Shown here: in pieces, positions 1-7,528 of the stretch
Position numbering within the stretch: the first letter of the stretch is position 1
Layout: the number at the start of each line of letters is the position of its first letter
From: Candidatus Omnitrophota bacterium
GTDB taxonomy: Bacteria; Hinthialibacterota; Hinthialibacteria; Hinthialibacterales; JAKPRU01
Assembly (NCBI GenBank): GCA_029557025.1
Contig: JAKPRU010000963.1
Coordinates: 1-12,014 of the forward strand
Length of the DNA stretch: 12,014 nucleotides
Direction of reading: 5' to 3'
Translations under genes and position numbers: made by a program
Notes under the pieces: model-generated
Told to the model about the DNA's origin: nothing
Database searches by the model: none
What the model saw: only the letters and a program-made list of their open reading frames with translations

Positions 1-875
1 ATGTCCTGAAGCATGGCTTTGCGCCGATCTCCGAATCCCGGCGCTTTCACCGCACAGCAGGGCAGCACGCCGCGAATTCGGTTCACTACCAGGGTAGCCA
101 AGGCTTCTCCTTCCACATCCTCTGCAATCACCAGCAGCGGCTTGCCGGACTGCGCAACCCGCTCCAACAGGGGCAGAAAATCGTTCAAATTAGAGATTTT
201 CTTCTCGTGCAGCAGGATCAGACAATCTTCCAGAATCGCCTGCATAGTCTCACTCTCCGTAACAAAATACGGGGACAGATACCCCTTGTCGAACTGCATC
301 CCTTCGACCACCTCAAGAGTCGTCTCGACAGTCTTTCCGTCTTCGACCGTAATCACACCGTCTTGCCCGACTTTCTCCATGGCATCCGCGATCAATGACC
401 CGATTTCGGGATCGTTGTTCGATGAAATCGAGGCGACATTCGCAATCTCTTCACGGTCCTTGACTCGTTTTGAGAGTTTGTTCAACGCCTCGGCGACTGC
501 CTGCGCCGCCTTGTCCACGCCGCGTTTGATCGCCATGGCATCGTGCCCGGCAGACAGCATTTTCAGGCCGGATCGAAAAATCTCTTCCGCGATCACCGTG
601 GCGGTTGTGGTTCCATCCCCCGCGATATCGCTCGTCTTGGAGGCTACCTCTTTCACCAGTCGAGCGCCCATATTCTCAATCGGATTCTCCAGCTCGATTT
701 CCTTGGCGACGGTTACACCATCCTTGGTGATCGTGGGCGTCCCGGATGACTTGCCCAGGGCCACGTTTCTCCCCTTCGGCCCCAATGTGGCTTTCACCGC
801 TCGGGTGAGCTTCTCCACACCGCTCATCAACTGCTTGCGCGCTTCCGCTTCAAACGTCAACTGCTTCGCTGCCAT
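1..875 (-). CDS. groEL: GroEL / Hsp60 chaperonin, N-terminal 291 residues (3' end outside window)
   Basis: ATP-driven cytosolic folding chamber subunit. The start MAAKQLTF is typical, and the numbering aligns with E. coli GroEL without gaps at least through residue 90. Visible landmarks are LGPKGRN (31-37), TITKDG (48-53, with Asp52), the nucleotide-site motif GDGTTTATV (86-94, with Asp87), ITVEDG, GYLSPYF in the apical domain, [15 protein letters not shown] in the substrate/GroES-binding helices, and [14 protein letters not shown] at the cut end. Residue 41 is Gly in LGKSSG, where most GroELs have Asp or Glu. The ATG at 875-873 has a GGAGAGAG ribosome site 7 nt upstream. The gene follows batE after 81 nt. 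No groES lies upstream in this window, so this may be a stand-alone or additional groEL copy. The rest of the equatorial domain (including the Asp398 region) is off the window. Identity is near certain; the operon link is inferred. Confidence 0.97.
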   Translation of the reverse strand, partial: MAAKQLTFEAEARKQLMSGVEKLTRAVKATLGPKGRNVALGKSSGTPTITKDGVTVAKEIELENPIENMGARLVKEVASKTSDIAGDGTTTATVIAEEIFRSGLKMLSAGHDAMAIKRGVDKAAQAVAEALNKLSKRVKDREEIANVASISSNNDPEIGSLIADAMEKVGQDGVITVEDGKTVETTLEVVEGMQFDKGYLSPYFVTESETMQAILEDCLILLHEKKISNLNDFLPLLERVAQSGKPLLVIAEDVEGEALATLVVNRIRGVLPCCAVKAPGFGDRRKAMLQD

Positions 876-882
876 AGTTCGT

Positions 883-890
883 CTCTCTCC
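883..890 (-). promoter_or_regulatory. Ribosome binding site of groEL
   Basis: On the minus strand GGAGAGAG lies 7 nt before the groEL ATG. This purine-rich Shine-Dalgarno sequence supports the chosen start, which also matches the conserved GroEL N-terminus. Confidence 0.7.
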
Positions 891-922
891 GTTCTATTCC
901 GTATGATTGAATCTATGTTGTT

Positions 923-938
923 ACACTCTTGCGAGCGT
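923..938 (-). other. Small RNA hairpin with GNRA-type loop in the batE-groEL gap
   Basis: Minus-strand ACGCTC-GCAA-GAGTGT can fold into a 6-bp stem (one G-U pair) closed by a GCAA tetraloop. It lies between the batE stop and the groEL start. No T-run follows (next bases AACAACAT), so it is not a typical intrinsic terminator. GAGTG recalls the right half of the CIRCE heat-shock operator, but the 9-nt spacer and left half are absent. It may be an mRNA-processing or stability element, or chance. Confidence 0.3.
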
Positions 939-956
939 TTGATTCCCCGGTACAAT

Positions 957-1760
957 TCAGATCACTTCCAGGTCCTTGCTTGGAAGCCAGCCGGTCAAAC
1001 CATTCGGGAGACGAATCTGAACCCAATCCGGACGTCTCGATTCGACTTTCACCGCTGTGCCTTCATGCAAAGAAAATGCCGCTGAATAATTCTCCCCCGG
1101 TCCGGTCCGCACCTCGCTCACAGCGGCGAGAATGATGGCACGATCTCGACTTTCATTTTGGTAAATCTTGATTCCCGCGCTCAGAACACCGAACAACAAC
1201 AGAATCAACAAGGTCACGCGGAGCCACCCCGTCCGGCGCGTGATCCCGCTGTCGGGATGAATAATCCTCCAAGCATACAAGATTGCGGCCATCCATAAAA
1301 GCAAGGCCACGGCCAGAAGGTTCTCCCGCAGGTTCAACAGGGAATGCAACCGGATAAGGAACCCCATCGTGCCTCCATACAGAACCGGCTTCAGCTCCTC
1401 GTCCACCATCAGATTCCGAACAAATTCCAGATTATGACGAATGTCTCGGTTCCGAGGCAGATACTCCAAAGCGCGCTCGTATTCCAGGATGGCCGGACCG
1501 AGCTGTCCTTCTCGAAACCGCGTATTCGCGAGGTTGTAATGGAGATACCCGTTCCGAATACCCATATCGAGCAGGAATTGGTATCCCGCCTCCGCTTGAG
1601 CCAGTTGCCCCTGTTCGTACAGAGAATTCGCCAGGCGGAATATCGCGCCCCGGTTTCCGCTGCAACTGTCGTATACTTGCGGCAAATCCGCAGCCGCACC
1701 CGCCGGAACGGGAACAAACGCAATCGCTGCGAACAGGCAGATCGAGAGACGCTTCATCAT
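957..1760 (-). CDS. batE: BatE-like TPR / SH3b membrane protein
   Basis: Protein of 267 aa. Residues 1-24 form a signal peptide (MMKRLSICLF...PAGAAA). A TPR region spans about 38-115 and includes YLHYNLANTRFREGQLGPAI. Two membrane segments follow, about 140-163 and 179-198. A C-terminal bacterial SH3 domain (about 205-266) contains VRTGPGENY and TGWLPSKDLEVI. This TPR-TM-TM-SH3 order is the known BatE layout: an inner-membrane protein with its TPR and SH3b parts probably outside the cytoplasm, perhaps binding partners or cell wall (inferred). The frame is open further upstream inside batD, but the ATG at 1760 overlaps the batD stop as ATGA and has AAGGGGG 7 nt before it, so translational coupling is likely. 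A second ATG follows at once (MM), so the start could be one codon later. It is the last bat gene before groEL. Confidence 0.88.
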   Translation of the reverse strand: MMKRLSICLFAAIAFVPVPAGAAADLPQVYDSCSGNRGAIFRLANSLYEQGQLAQAEAGYQFLLDMGIRNGYLHYNLANTRFREGQLGPAILEYERALEYLPRNRDIRHNLEFVRNLMVDEELKPVLYGGTMGFLIRLHSLLNLRENLLAVALLLWMAAILYAWRIIHPDSGITRRTGWLRVTLLILLLFGVLSAGIKIYQNESRDRAIILAAVSEVRTGPGENYSAAFSLHEGTAVKVESRRPDWVQIRLPNGLTGWLPSKDLEVI

Positions 1761-3607
1761 GTCGTTTCCCCCTTGATCGCCATTAGTTTCCCAAGAAGGT
1801 TCTCGGTGCGCTGAAGGTCGGAACGAAGGTTGGAATTCATCGCACCGCCGAATCGACACGCCTCGAAATCCTCCAGAGTAGTCACCAACTCCTGAACATA
1901 TTCGTCGGGAACGCCTTTTTGTTGCATCTGTCTACCCAAGTCACGGACAGTCATTCCGGTAACCGGAAGATTCCAGCGATTGCTGACATAATCCGCCAGG
2001 GCCTTCGTGAGCGCCGCGTAGGCCTTGTCCCCCTCGCCACCGGAAACCGCTTTTCGCGCTTCCGAGAGCATTCGCCGGGCCATTTTGGGGGCCTTCCGGT
2101 TCCGTGCATAATCCGGGTTCGTCTCCAGCCGACGCCGATGTCGTGCCCAGACCGCCGCTCCCGCCGGCATCCCCAACGGGAGCAAAAGCATCAACACAAA
2201 GATCGGCTGCCGGTACAGGTCCAGACGAACGTCTACCGCCCCCGGAACGCCCACGGCTATGTGACGAAAATCCTCCCCGGTAAGAATGATTTCCCGTTTC
2301 GCTCCGGCCCCCGCCCCCAGCAGAATCCGGTCGCTCTGGCCTTCTCCTCGCGCGGAAATCTGTAAGTGTATCGGTTCCGTCGCTAACGTATGGTATTGAT
2401 TGTCATTCGGATTGAAAAAAGCAAAACGAATCGGCCCGATTTCTGTACTGGATGTCGATTTCGGAACCAGTACGTACTCATAGGCGATCCGCCCGGCAAC
2501 GCCATCCTCCAGTACCGAGATATCCTCATTCTTCGTATTGTCATATTGCTCGAACAGAGTGAGGTCCGGCAAAGTCGGCGGCGGACAATTCTTAATGTTT
2601 CCTTTTCCGCTGAGTTCCACGCGAAGAGTAAACGCATCTCCCTCACGCAATTCCCGCTTGTTGACCGTAGCCGTAAGGTTAAACTCTCCAACCGCACCGT
2701 CGAAAATGTCCGGACGCCCTTCGGCGGGAAACGGGATTACCTCCAGGTTGAACGGCTGCGACGTAACATTCACCGTCTGTGTCGGACCGAGTTGGAAAAA
2801 CCCCAAGCCCATCCCGCCCACCGTTACCGATATGGCTGCCGGATCCACATTCAGCACTCCGGTAGAAAGCGGAAACACTACGTAATGTTTCAGCAGCACA
2901 ACCCCGACGGCTCGACCCCCAATGTTCCGGCTCTCAATCGGGTATTGTGTAATGGGTAATTCTTCCACCACACACCGCTTGAACAGGCTTGTCGTAAGGT
3001 TCCCGAAATCTTCGATCTGGCGGACCTCGCTCATTTTCTGCGGGGGAACAAGAAGGAAATACCGGATGACCACCGCCTCCCCCACGTAGGCTCTCGTTTT
3101 CGACGGCTGCGCTACCAGCTGAATCGTCCCCGATGAAGCGCCCTGCGGCACGCCTCCCGGCGGTTGGCCCGACGGCGGACCCGGCATCGGAGCGCCCGCC
3201 GGTACAACCGTTAAGGAAACCGCATTTCCTACGGCGCTTTCGCCCCCCTGTTCTACCCGAATACCCTCAATTGTAAAACTTCCCTCACGTTGCGGAACCA
3301 CAATAAAATTTACGGTCCGCCTGTATTCGGCGCTCATCCGCCCATTGACAATTTGAAAACTCTGCGAAATTCCGCCGCCTCCCATCAAATGGAAACTCAG
3401 ACCATCTACCGGCGGGACCTGCGGAACCGGCGGATTTCCCTTGTCGGAAACAATCTCGATGCTCATCCCGACTTGTTCCCCAACATGCACCGCCGCCTTT
3501 TCCAACGTCACACGAACAGAAAACGTACCCATCGCCCTTCCCGCCGCGATCACGAACAGGAAGGCCACCCACATTAGCCGACAGACATGCCGTCCACCCT
3601 TTCTCAT
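1757..3607 (-). CDS. batD: BatD-family membrane protein (oxygen-tolerance protein BatD)
   Basis: Protein of 616 aa, normal for BatD. The signal peptide is at about 1-27. Extracytoplasmic beta-rich repeats run from about 28 to 440 in several Ig-like units (starts near 29, 160 and 308: VTLEKAAVHVGEQV, AQPSKTRAYVGEAV, ATVNKRELREGDAF). A Pro/Gly linker lies at 137-156. One membrane helix (about 467-487) is followed by the basic stop-transfer stretch ARHRRR. A cytoplasmic helical domain (about 505-610) contains AYAALTKALADYVSNRW and MTVRDL. Known BatD proteins are single-pass partners of BatA/B; a bridge from an extracytoplasmic ligand to cytoplasmic MoxR/VWA partners is inference. The ATG at 3607 lies 3 nt after the batC stop with only a weak GGTAG in front. 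An in-frame Met at residue 12 is a possible alternative start. The 3' end overlaps batE by 4 nt. Confidence 0.92.
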   Translation of the reverse strand: MRKGGRHVCRLMWVAFLFVIAAGRAMGTFSVRVTLEKAAVHVGEQVGMSIEIVSDKGNPPVPQVPPVDGLSFHLMGGGGISQSFQIVNGRMSAEYRRTVNFIVVPQREGSFTIEGIRVEQGGESAVGNAVSLTVVPAGAPMPGPPSGQPPGGVPQGASSGTIQLVAQPSKTRAYVGEAVVIRYFLLVPPQKMSEVRQIEDFGNLTTSLFKRCVVEELPITQYPIESRNIGGRAVGVVLLKHYVVFPLSTGVLNVDPAAISVTVGGMGLGFFQLGPTQTVNVTSQPFNLEVIPFPAEGRPDIFDGAVGEFNLTATVNKRELREGDAFTLRVELSGKGNIKNCPPPTLPDLTLFEQYDNTKNEDISVLEDGVAGRIAYEYVLVPKSTSSTEIGPIRFAFFNPNDNQYHTLATEPIHLQISARGEGQSDRILLGAGAGAKREIILTGEDFRHIAVGVPGAVDVRLDLYRQPIFVLMLLLPLGMPAGAAVWARHRRRLETNPDYARNRKAPKMARRMLSEARKAVSGGEGDKAYAALTKALADYVSNRWNLPVTGMTVRDLGRQMQQKGVPDEYVQELVTTLEDFEACRFGGAMNSNLRSDLQRTENLLGKLMAIKGETT

Positions 3608-3610
3608 TGT

Positions 3611-4417
3611 CTACCAATCTTTCTCTACTGTGTACGATCCGCCGCTCGGCCGCCGCAACATCTCACGGCGTTGCTGCTCCTCATCCTCCTGAAGACGGTC
3701 CAGTAGCCGTTCCGCATCCTCGCGCGATAATTCAACCTCCTTCTGCGGCTGATTCGGATTTTCGTTCTGCACTTCTTCCTTCGATTCACTCTGTTCAGGC
3801 TGTTGCTTTTCTTTGTCCCGTTCTTCCTCGCCTTGCGCCTGTTGCCGCTGTTCCTGCTGTTGTTCCTGGTTCTCTTGCCCCTGCTCTTGCTTCTGTTCCT
3901 GTTGCGGCGATTGCGCCTGTTGCTGATCCTGCGACCGTTGTTGGTTTTTCATCTTGTCCAACTGCTCCTTCAACTTCTTCCGAGCAACCTCCAGGTTGTA
4001 CTTGGCGTCTTCATCTTTATTATTCAATTTCAGCGATCTCACATAAGCCTCAATCGCCCCGGCATAGTCCTCCTGTTCAAACGAAGCATTACCGATGTTG
4101 TAATGGGCCTTTGCCTCCAGTAGAACATCATTGGACCCGAAAACACGGCTGTACTCTTCTATAGCTTTCTGGTAATCTCCCTGCTTATACCAGCTATCGC
4201 CGATATTAAAATGTAGTTCCCGGGATTCGGGATCGAACACTGCCGCCGCATCAGCATAGATTCCCAATGCTTTCTCATACTCTCCGGCGGCGAATTGGCG
4301 ATTGCCTTCCTCCACACGCTCACGGTACGGGTTCATCCATCCGGCAAAAAACGATACCATCACAAACGCGGCGACCGACAGTCCGATTCGATGACACCTC
4401 CGCAGTCCGTAATTCAT
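3611..4417 (-). CDS. batC: BatC-like TPR protein with Gln/Glu-rich tail
   Basis: Protein of 268 aa. An N-terminal hydrophobic segment (about 9-27) serves as signal or membrane anchor. Three TPR-like repeats run from about 30 to 146 (for example ELHFNIGDSWYKQGDYQKAI and KAHYNIGNASFEQEDYAGAI). A very Gln/Glu-rich low-complexity region (about 158-225) follows. The acidic helix SREDAERLLDRLQEDEE (231-247) precedes a terminal VEKDW. TPRs followed by a charged linker and a C-terminal KDW-type end is the usual layout of TPR proteins beside BatB, where they act as periplasmic partners of the VWA proteins. The frame is open to 4510, but the ATG at 4417 overlaps the batB stop as TAATG and leads straight into the hydrophobic segment, so I chose it. 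It is 3 nt before batD. Confidence 0.88.
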   Translation of the reverse strand: MNYGLRRCHRIGLSVAAFVMVSFFAGWMNPYRERVEEGNRQFAAGEYEKALGIYADAAAVFDPESRELHFNIGDSWYKQGDYQKAIEEYSRVFGSNDVLLEAKAHYNIGNASFEQEDYAGAIEAYVRSLKLNNKDEDAKYNLEVARKKLKEQLDKMKNQQRSQDQQQAQSPQQEQKQEQGQENQEQQQEQRQQAQGEEERDKEKQQPEQSESKEEVQNENPNQPQKEVELSREDAERLLDRLQEDEEQQRREMLRRPSGGSYTVEKDW

Positions 4418-5445
4418 TACCTTGCCCTCTCTTCCTGCACGACGATTCGCTTCCGATCCGACAACATCGTCTCCACCATCAACAGGATGAATGCCGGTAA
4501 AAGGAACCACTGAAAACGGTCTTCATATTGGACAGTCAACAGCGAACGCTGGGTCTTCTCTGCCCGATTCTGCTCGATATCTTCATAGATTTTATTCAGT
4601 TCAAACTCATCGGCGCTGGCGTGATAATACTTCCCTCCAGTTGCGGTAGCAATCTTGAGAAGCATGCCCTCATCCAGTCTCGACTGGACCAGCTCGCCGT
4701 TTTTCTGTTTCTTCCATTCCACCAGTTGTCCCTTTTCGTCCCGGATCGGAATTGGCACCCCCGACAACGAACCGATTCCAATGGTATAAATCTGTATCCC
4801 TTCCGCGGCGGCTTTCTCAACCGCAGGCATCGGATCGCCGGTCGTCTGTTCACCGTCGGTTAAAAGAATAAGAACCTTATATTGTCGTTCGGTCTCTACA
4901 AATTTGTTCCGGGCCAGATCAATCGCGCGGTCCAGCGAGGTTCCCGGCACAGGAACCGTTCCGACATCTACCTCGGATAAAAACATTTTCGCCGCGGTGT
5001 AGTCGGACGTAAGAGGACATTGGACAAATGCCTCGCCGGCAAATACAATCAATCCCACACGATCCCCCTGAAGCCGGTCAATGAGCCGTTCGAGCTCATG
5101 TTTAGCTCGCGCCATCCGATTCGGTTGGATATCTTCGGCCAGCATCGAGGCCGAGGTATCCAGCGCAATGATAATGTCTCGCCCCTTGGTTACCAGTGTT
5201 GTCTCCTTCACCCCCCATTGGGGACGGGCTAATGCCAGGATCAGAAACAGGACCGAAAAGAATATCATCACCAGCCTCGCCCGCTGTTTTTCCCGGCTGA
5301 CATGGACAGTCAATCGTTCAAGCAGCTCGATATTTCCAATCTGCGCCAATGCCTTCCGACGCCGTGCCCACGACCAGCGCAGAAAGAAAAACAGTGGTAT
5401 CAGCAGGAGCAAACCGTTTAACACAAACTCATTTCCGAACACCAT
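4417..5445 (-). CDS. batB: BatB-like VWA-domain membrane protein
   Basis: Protein of 342 aa, typical for the family. Two N-terminal membrane helices (about 8-24 and 57-73) come first, with the conserved LALARPQWG after the second. The VWA domain spans about 88-290 and a C-terminal membrane helix about 310-328. The MIDAS metal site looks complete: DTSAS (Asp96, Ser98, Ser100), Thr169 in PGTSLDRAI, and Asp197 in LLTDGEQ. The domain between the helices is predicted cytoplasmic or periplasmic depending on the model; I cannot decide from sequence. It is paralogous to the neighbouring BatA and is taken as BatB because it directly precedes the TPR gene batC, as is usual. It starts 14 nt after batA. 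The AGGTAGAGG ribosome site begins in the batA stop region, so coupled translation is likely. Confidence 0.92.
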   Translation of the reverse strand: MVFGNEFVLNGLLLLIPLFFFLRWSWARRRKALAQIGNIELLERLTVHVSREKQRARLVMIFFSVLFLILALARPQWGVKETTLVTKGRDIIIALDTSASMLAEDIQPNRMARAKHELERLIDRLQGDRVGLIVFAGEAFVQCPLTSDYTAAKMFLSEVDVGTVPVPGTSLDRAIDLARNKFVETERQYKVLILLTDGEQTTGDPMPAVEKAAAEGIQIYTIGIGSLSGVPIPIRDEKGQLVEWKKQKNGELVQSRLDEGMLLKIATATGGKYYHASADEFELNKIYEDIEQNRAEKTQRSLLTVQYEDRFQWFLLPAFILLMVETMLSDRKRIVVQEERAR

Positions 5446-5459
5446 TGCAAACCTCTACC

Positions 5460-6476
5460 TCAGGGCAATTTCCGGAATCGTGTATTCGTCAGTAGTATCT
5501 CTATAATCAATAAAATCAGGGCGGGAACGGCAAAATAGAGAAATAGTTCTTCAAACCGTCTGTGTCCTCGGGACTGGACCGTCGTCTTCTCCAGGGAGTC
5601 GATTTCTTCAAATATCTTTTGAAAGGAAGCCCGGTCTGTTGCCCGATAATACTTTCCCCCGGTCGTCTCTGCAATTCGACGTAACACCTCTTCATCCATC
5701 GAAACCTGCTGCGGAATATGCGTGATCTCTCCCATCACTTCCCGCCGTATGTAGCCGGTCCCATAGCCGCCGATCCCAATCGTGTACACTTTCACCCCGA
5801 CCGCTTTCGCCAGCTCCGCCGCTGTAATCGGGTCGATTTCGCCGGCGTTGTTCTCGCCGTCGGAAAGAAGAATGATCACCTTGCTCTTGGCTTCCGATCC
5901 GCGAAAACGATTCACACAATTCGCCAATGCCATCCCAATAGCCGTTCGGTTGGGGTCCACCATATTGATATGCACTTGGTCAAGGAAATTCTTCAGGATT
6001 CCATAGTCCACCGTCAGCGGACATTGTGTATAGGCTTGCGCGGCGTAGACCAGCATCCCGATCCGGTCCGTTTTTCGACCCTCTATAAAATCCTGAACAA
6101 CCTCTTTGGTCACTTCGAGACGTGTCCGGTTCCCTTTCGCATCCAGGTCAATAATCTCCATACTGCCGGAAACATCAATCGCTAATACAATGTCTACCCC
6201 TTCGGTCTTTACGTCCTGCAACACAATCTCCGCCTGCGGTCGAGCCAGCGCAAGGATCAAAAGCGCAAGAATGACCAGGCGCAGGGAATGGAGCCATCGG
6301 CGAACCCTGTGCGAGAACGGCTCAATCGGCCGGCCCGCCACACCAAACGCCTCCTTGATTCTCCGCACATCCGAATAGATCATCGGGCCGGAAGCCGTTC
6401 GGCCGTGGCGCATCCGCCACCACAGAACGGGCAGAATTAGCAACAACAACAGGTACAGCGGATAGGCGAATCTCAT
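5460..6476 (-). CDS. batA: BatA-like VWA-domain membrane protein
   Basis: Protein of 338 aa. Membrane helices lie at about 5-20 and 64-78, with LALARPQ after the second. The VWA domain runs from about 93 to 295 and a last membrane helix from about 311 to 330. The MIDAS residues are intact: DVSGS (Asp101, Ser103, Ser105), Thr178 in NRTAIG, and Asp206 in LLSDGENN. The hallmark YAAQAYTQCPLT (144-155) has a close counterpart in BatB (FAGEAFVQCPLT). VWA proteins of this class are thought to be assembled or activated by MoxR ATPases. The ATG overlaps the upstream stop as ATGA, with a G-rich ribosome site (GAGGGGGGATGG) before it. The protein is complete with no frame breaks. Confidence 0.93.
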   Translation of the reverse strand: MRFAYPLYLLLLLILPVLWWRMRHGRTASGPMIYSDVRRIKEAFGVAGRPIEPFSHRVRRWLHSLRLVILALLILALARPQAEIVLQDVKTEGVDIVLAIDVSGSMEIIDLDAKGNRTRLEVTKEVVQDFIEGRKTDRIGMLVYAAQAYTQCPLTVDYGILKNFLDQVHINMVDPNRTAIGMALANCVNRFRGSEAKSKVIILLSDGENNAGEIDPITAAELAKAVGVKVYTIGIGGYGTGYIRREVMGEITHIPQQVSMDEEVLRRIAETTGGKYYRATDRASFQKIFEEIDSLEKTTVQSRGHRRFEELFLYFAVPALILLIIEILLTNTRFRKLP

Positions 6477-7528
6477 GATCCATCCCCCCCTCGGTTCGTC
6501 GCCGCCGCTTCATCGACCGCGGCCTCTTGAGGAAACGTCTCGACGCTCCGCCCAATCTCTCGACTCATCTCCACTACGTGAACCGCTAAATCGATCAGGC
6601 CGATCGCCTTGGCCGCATCCGGCTCCTGTCTCGCAAATTTCATTAAATCGCAACTCGAAAAGATCTCTTTGAAATGGTCTAGCATCGCCGGTGAAATGCC
6701 TTGTTCGCGAAGCTTCGTCAGGATTTCCTCCGTGGTCATGTCCATGGCCGCGATGCTCCAGCGTCCGTGCATGTACACACGAAGAATCTCGGATAGACGT
6801 GTGGAGAACTCCTTATATTGCTTATTAGCCAACAGTTCCCGCTTCTCCCGCAGCGCCTGAAGAGCCATCAGGGCGCGCTCATGCGGCGGCAATGGCGGTT
6901 CCAGCGCCACCTCCACCTCATCCTTTCTCCGCAGGAAAAAGAACCAGATTATCCCCGCTGATACAAGCAGAACTCCCGCCGCAATCCCTGAAACCAGCGG
7001 CCACCGACTTCGCCCGACTACACTCACAGGCGGCTTGATATCCCGGATCGTTAGATTCTCTGATTCCTCGGATGTCAACTCCCGTACATGAATATCAATA
7101 GCGTCCGTCTTTACCTCGCCCATCTCCCCGGACTGTGTCCGGAATTTCACAGTGATGGGCGGAAACGTATAGTCCCCCGTGAAATAGGTGGAGAGTACAT
7201 AGACATCCTTCCGGACCATTCGGTTCCCATCCCGCTCGGGGGTACCGATTCGTACATCTTTGATCTCGAATTGCCCCAGTTCCATGCCCGGAGTCGATGC
7301 CTCGATGGTAACGGACGGATCGTACGTGATCTTTACTGTGCAAAGAATGTCGTCCCCGATCGTGATCTCGTTCTTGTCTACCGTTGTCTCGATACTCGGA
7401 TAAAGTTCAGCCGGGATGTCCGCCCGCGCGGACATCGCGAGGCCGACGCATAGCCCGAGCAAAACCGCGCTCTGCCACAGGCGGGGTCGGACACGCAAGG
7501 AAACACGTCGCAATGTCAATGTTCTCAT
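6473..7528 (-). CDS. Small BatD-like / DUF4381-type single-pass membrane protein
   Basis: Protein of 351 aa. A signal peptide ends near SARA-D (36/37). An extracytoplasmic Ig-like beta domain (about 42-150) contains TTVDKNEITIGDDI and YFTGDYTFPPITVKF. One membrane helix (about 177-199) is followed by LRRKDEVE. A cytoplasmic helical domain (about 212-325) contains KQYKEFSTRLSEILRVYMHG, RW, and MTTEEILTKL. The tail resembles that of BatD in this window (YxxLTxxLxxYvxxRW...MT). Operons of this type usually have a DUF4381 protein exactly here, between DUF58 and BatA. It overlaps both neighbours by 4 nt (ATGA). The ribosome site is weak (GTGGT), which suggests coupling to the PPIase gene. The family assignment rests on layout and gene order rather than on a search. 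Confidence 0.78.
   Translation of the reverse strand: MRTLTLRRVSLRVRPRLWQSAVLLGLCVGLAMSARADIPAELYPSIETTVDKNEITIGDDILCTVKITYDPSVTIEASTPGMELGQFEIKDVRIGTPERDGNRMVRKDVYVLSTYFTGDYTFPPITVKFRTQSGEMGEVKTDAIDIHVRELTSEESENLTIRDIKPPVSVVGRSRWPLVSGIAAGVLLVSAGIIWFFFLRRKDEVEVALEPPLPPHERALMALQALREKRELLANKQYKEFSTRLSEILRVYMHGRWSIAAMDMTTEEILTKLREQGISPAMLDHFKEIFSSCDLMKFARQEPDAAKAIGLIDLAVHVVEMSREIGRSVETFPQEAAVDEAAATNRGGDGS

Noticed and set aside
13..906. 297-codon plus-strand open frame opposite groEL
   Set aside because: Ser/Thr-rich product antisense to a highly conserved groEL; its openness follows from groEL codon use.
921..945. Possible CIRCE (HrcA) operator before groEL
   Set aside because: Only GAGTG-TAA resembles the right half; the left half TTAGCACTC at the 9-nt spacing is absent.
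876..956. Sigma-70 or heat-shock sigma promoter for groEL in the 81-nt gap
   Set aside because: No -35/-10 pair at proper spacing and no CCCCAT-type heat-shock -10 found. TTGTAC and TAGATT occur but are not correctly spaced.
1761..1859. Longer batE start at 1859 giving 33 extra residues
   Set aside because: The extension lies inside batD, is not signal-peptide-like and would bury the real signal peptide. The ATGA-overlap start has a ribosome site.
4418..4510. Longer batC start at 4510 giving 31 extra residues
   Set aside because: The extension overlaps the end of batB and separates the hydrophobic signal from the N-terminus. The TAATG start at 4417 fits better.
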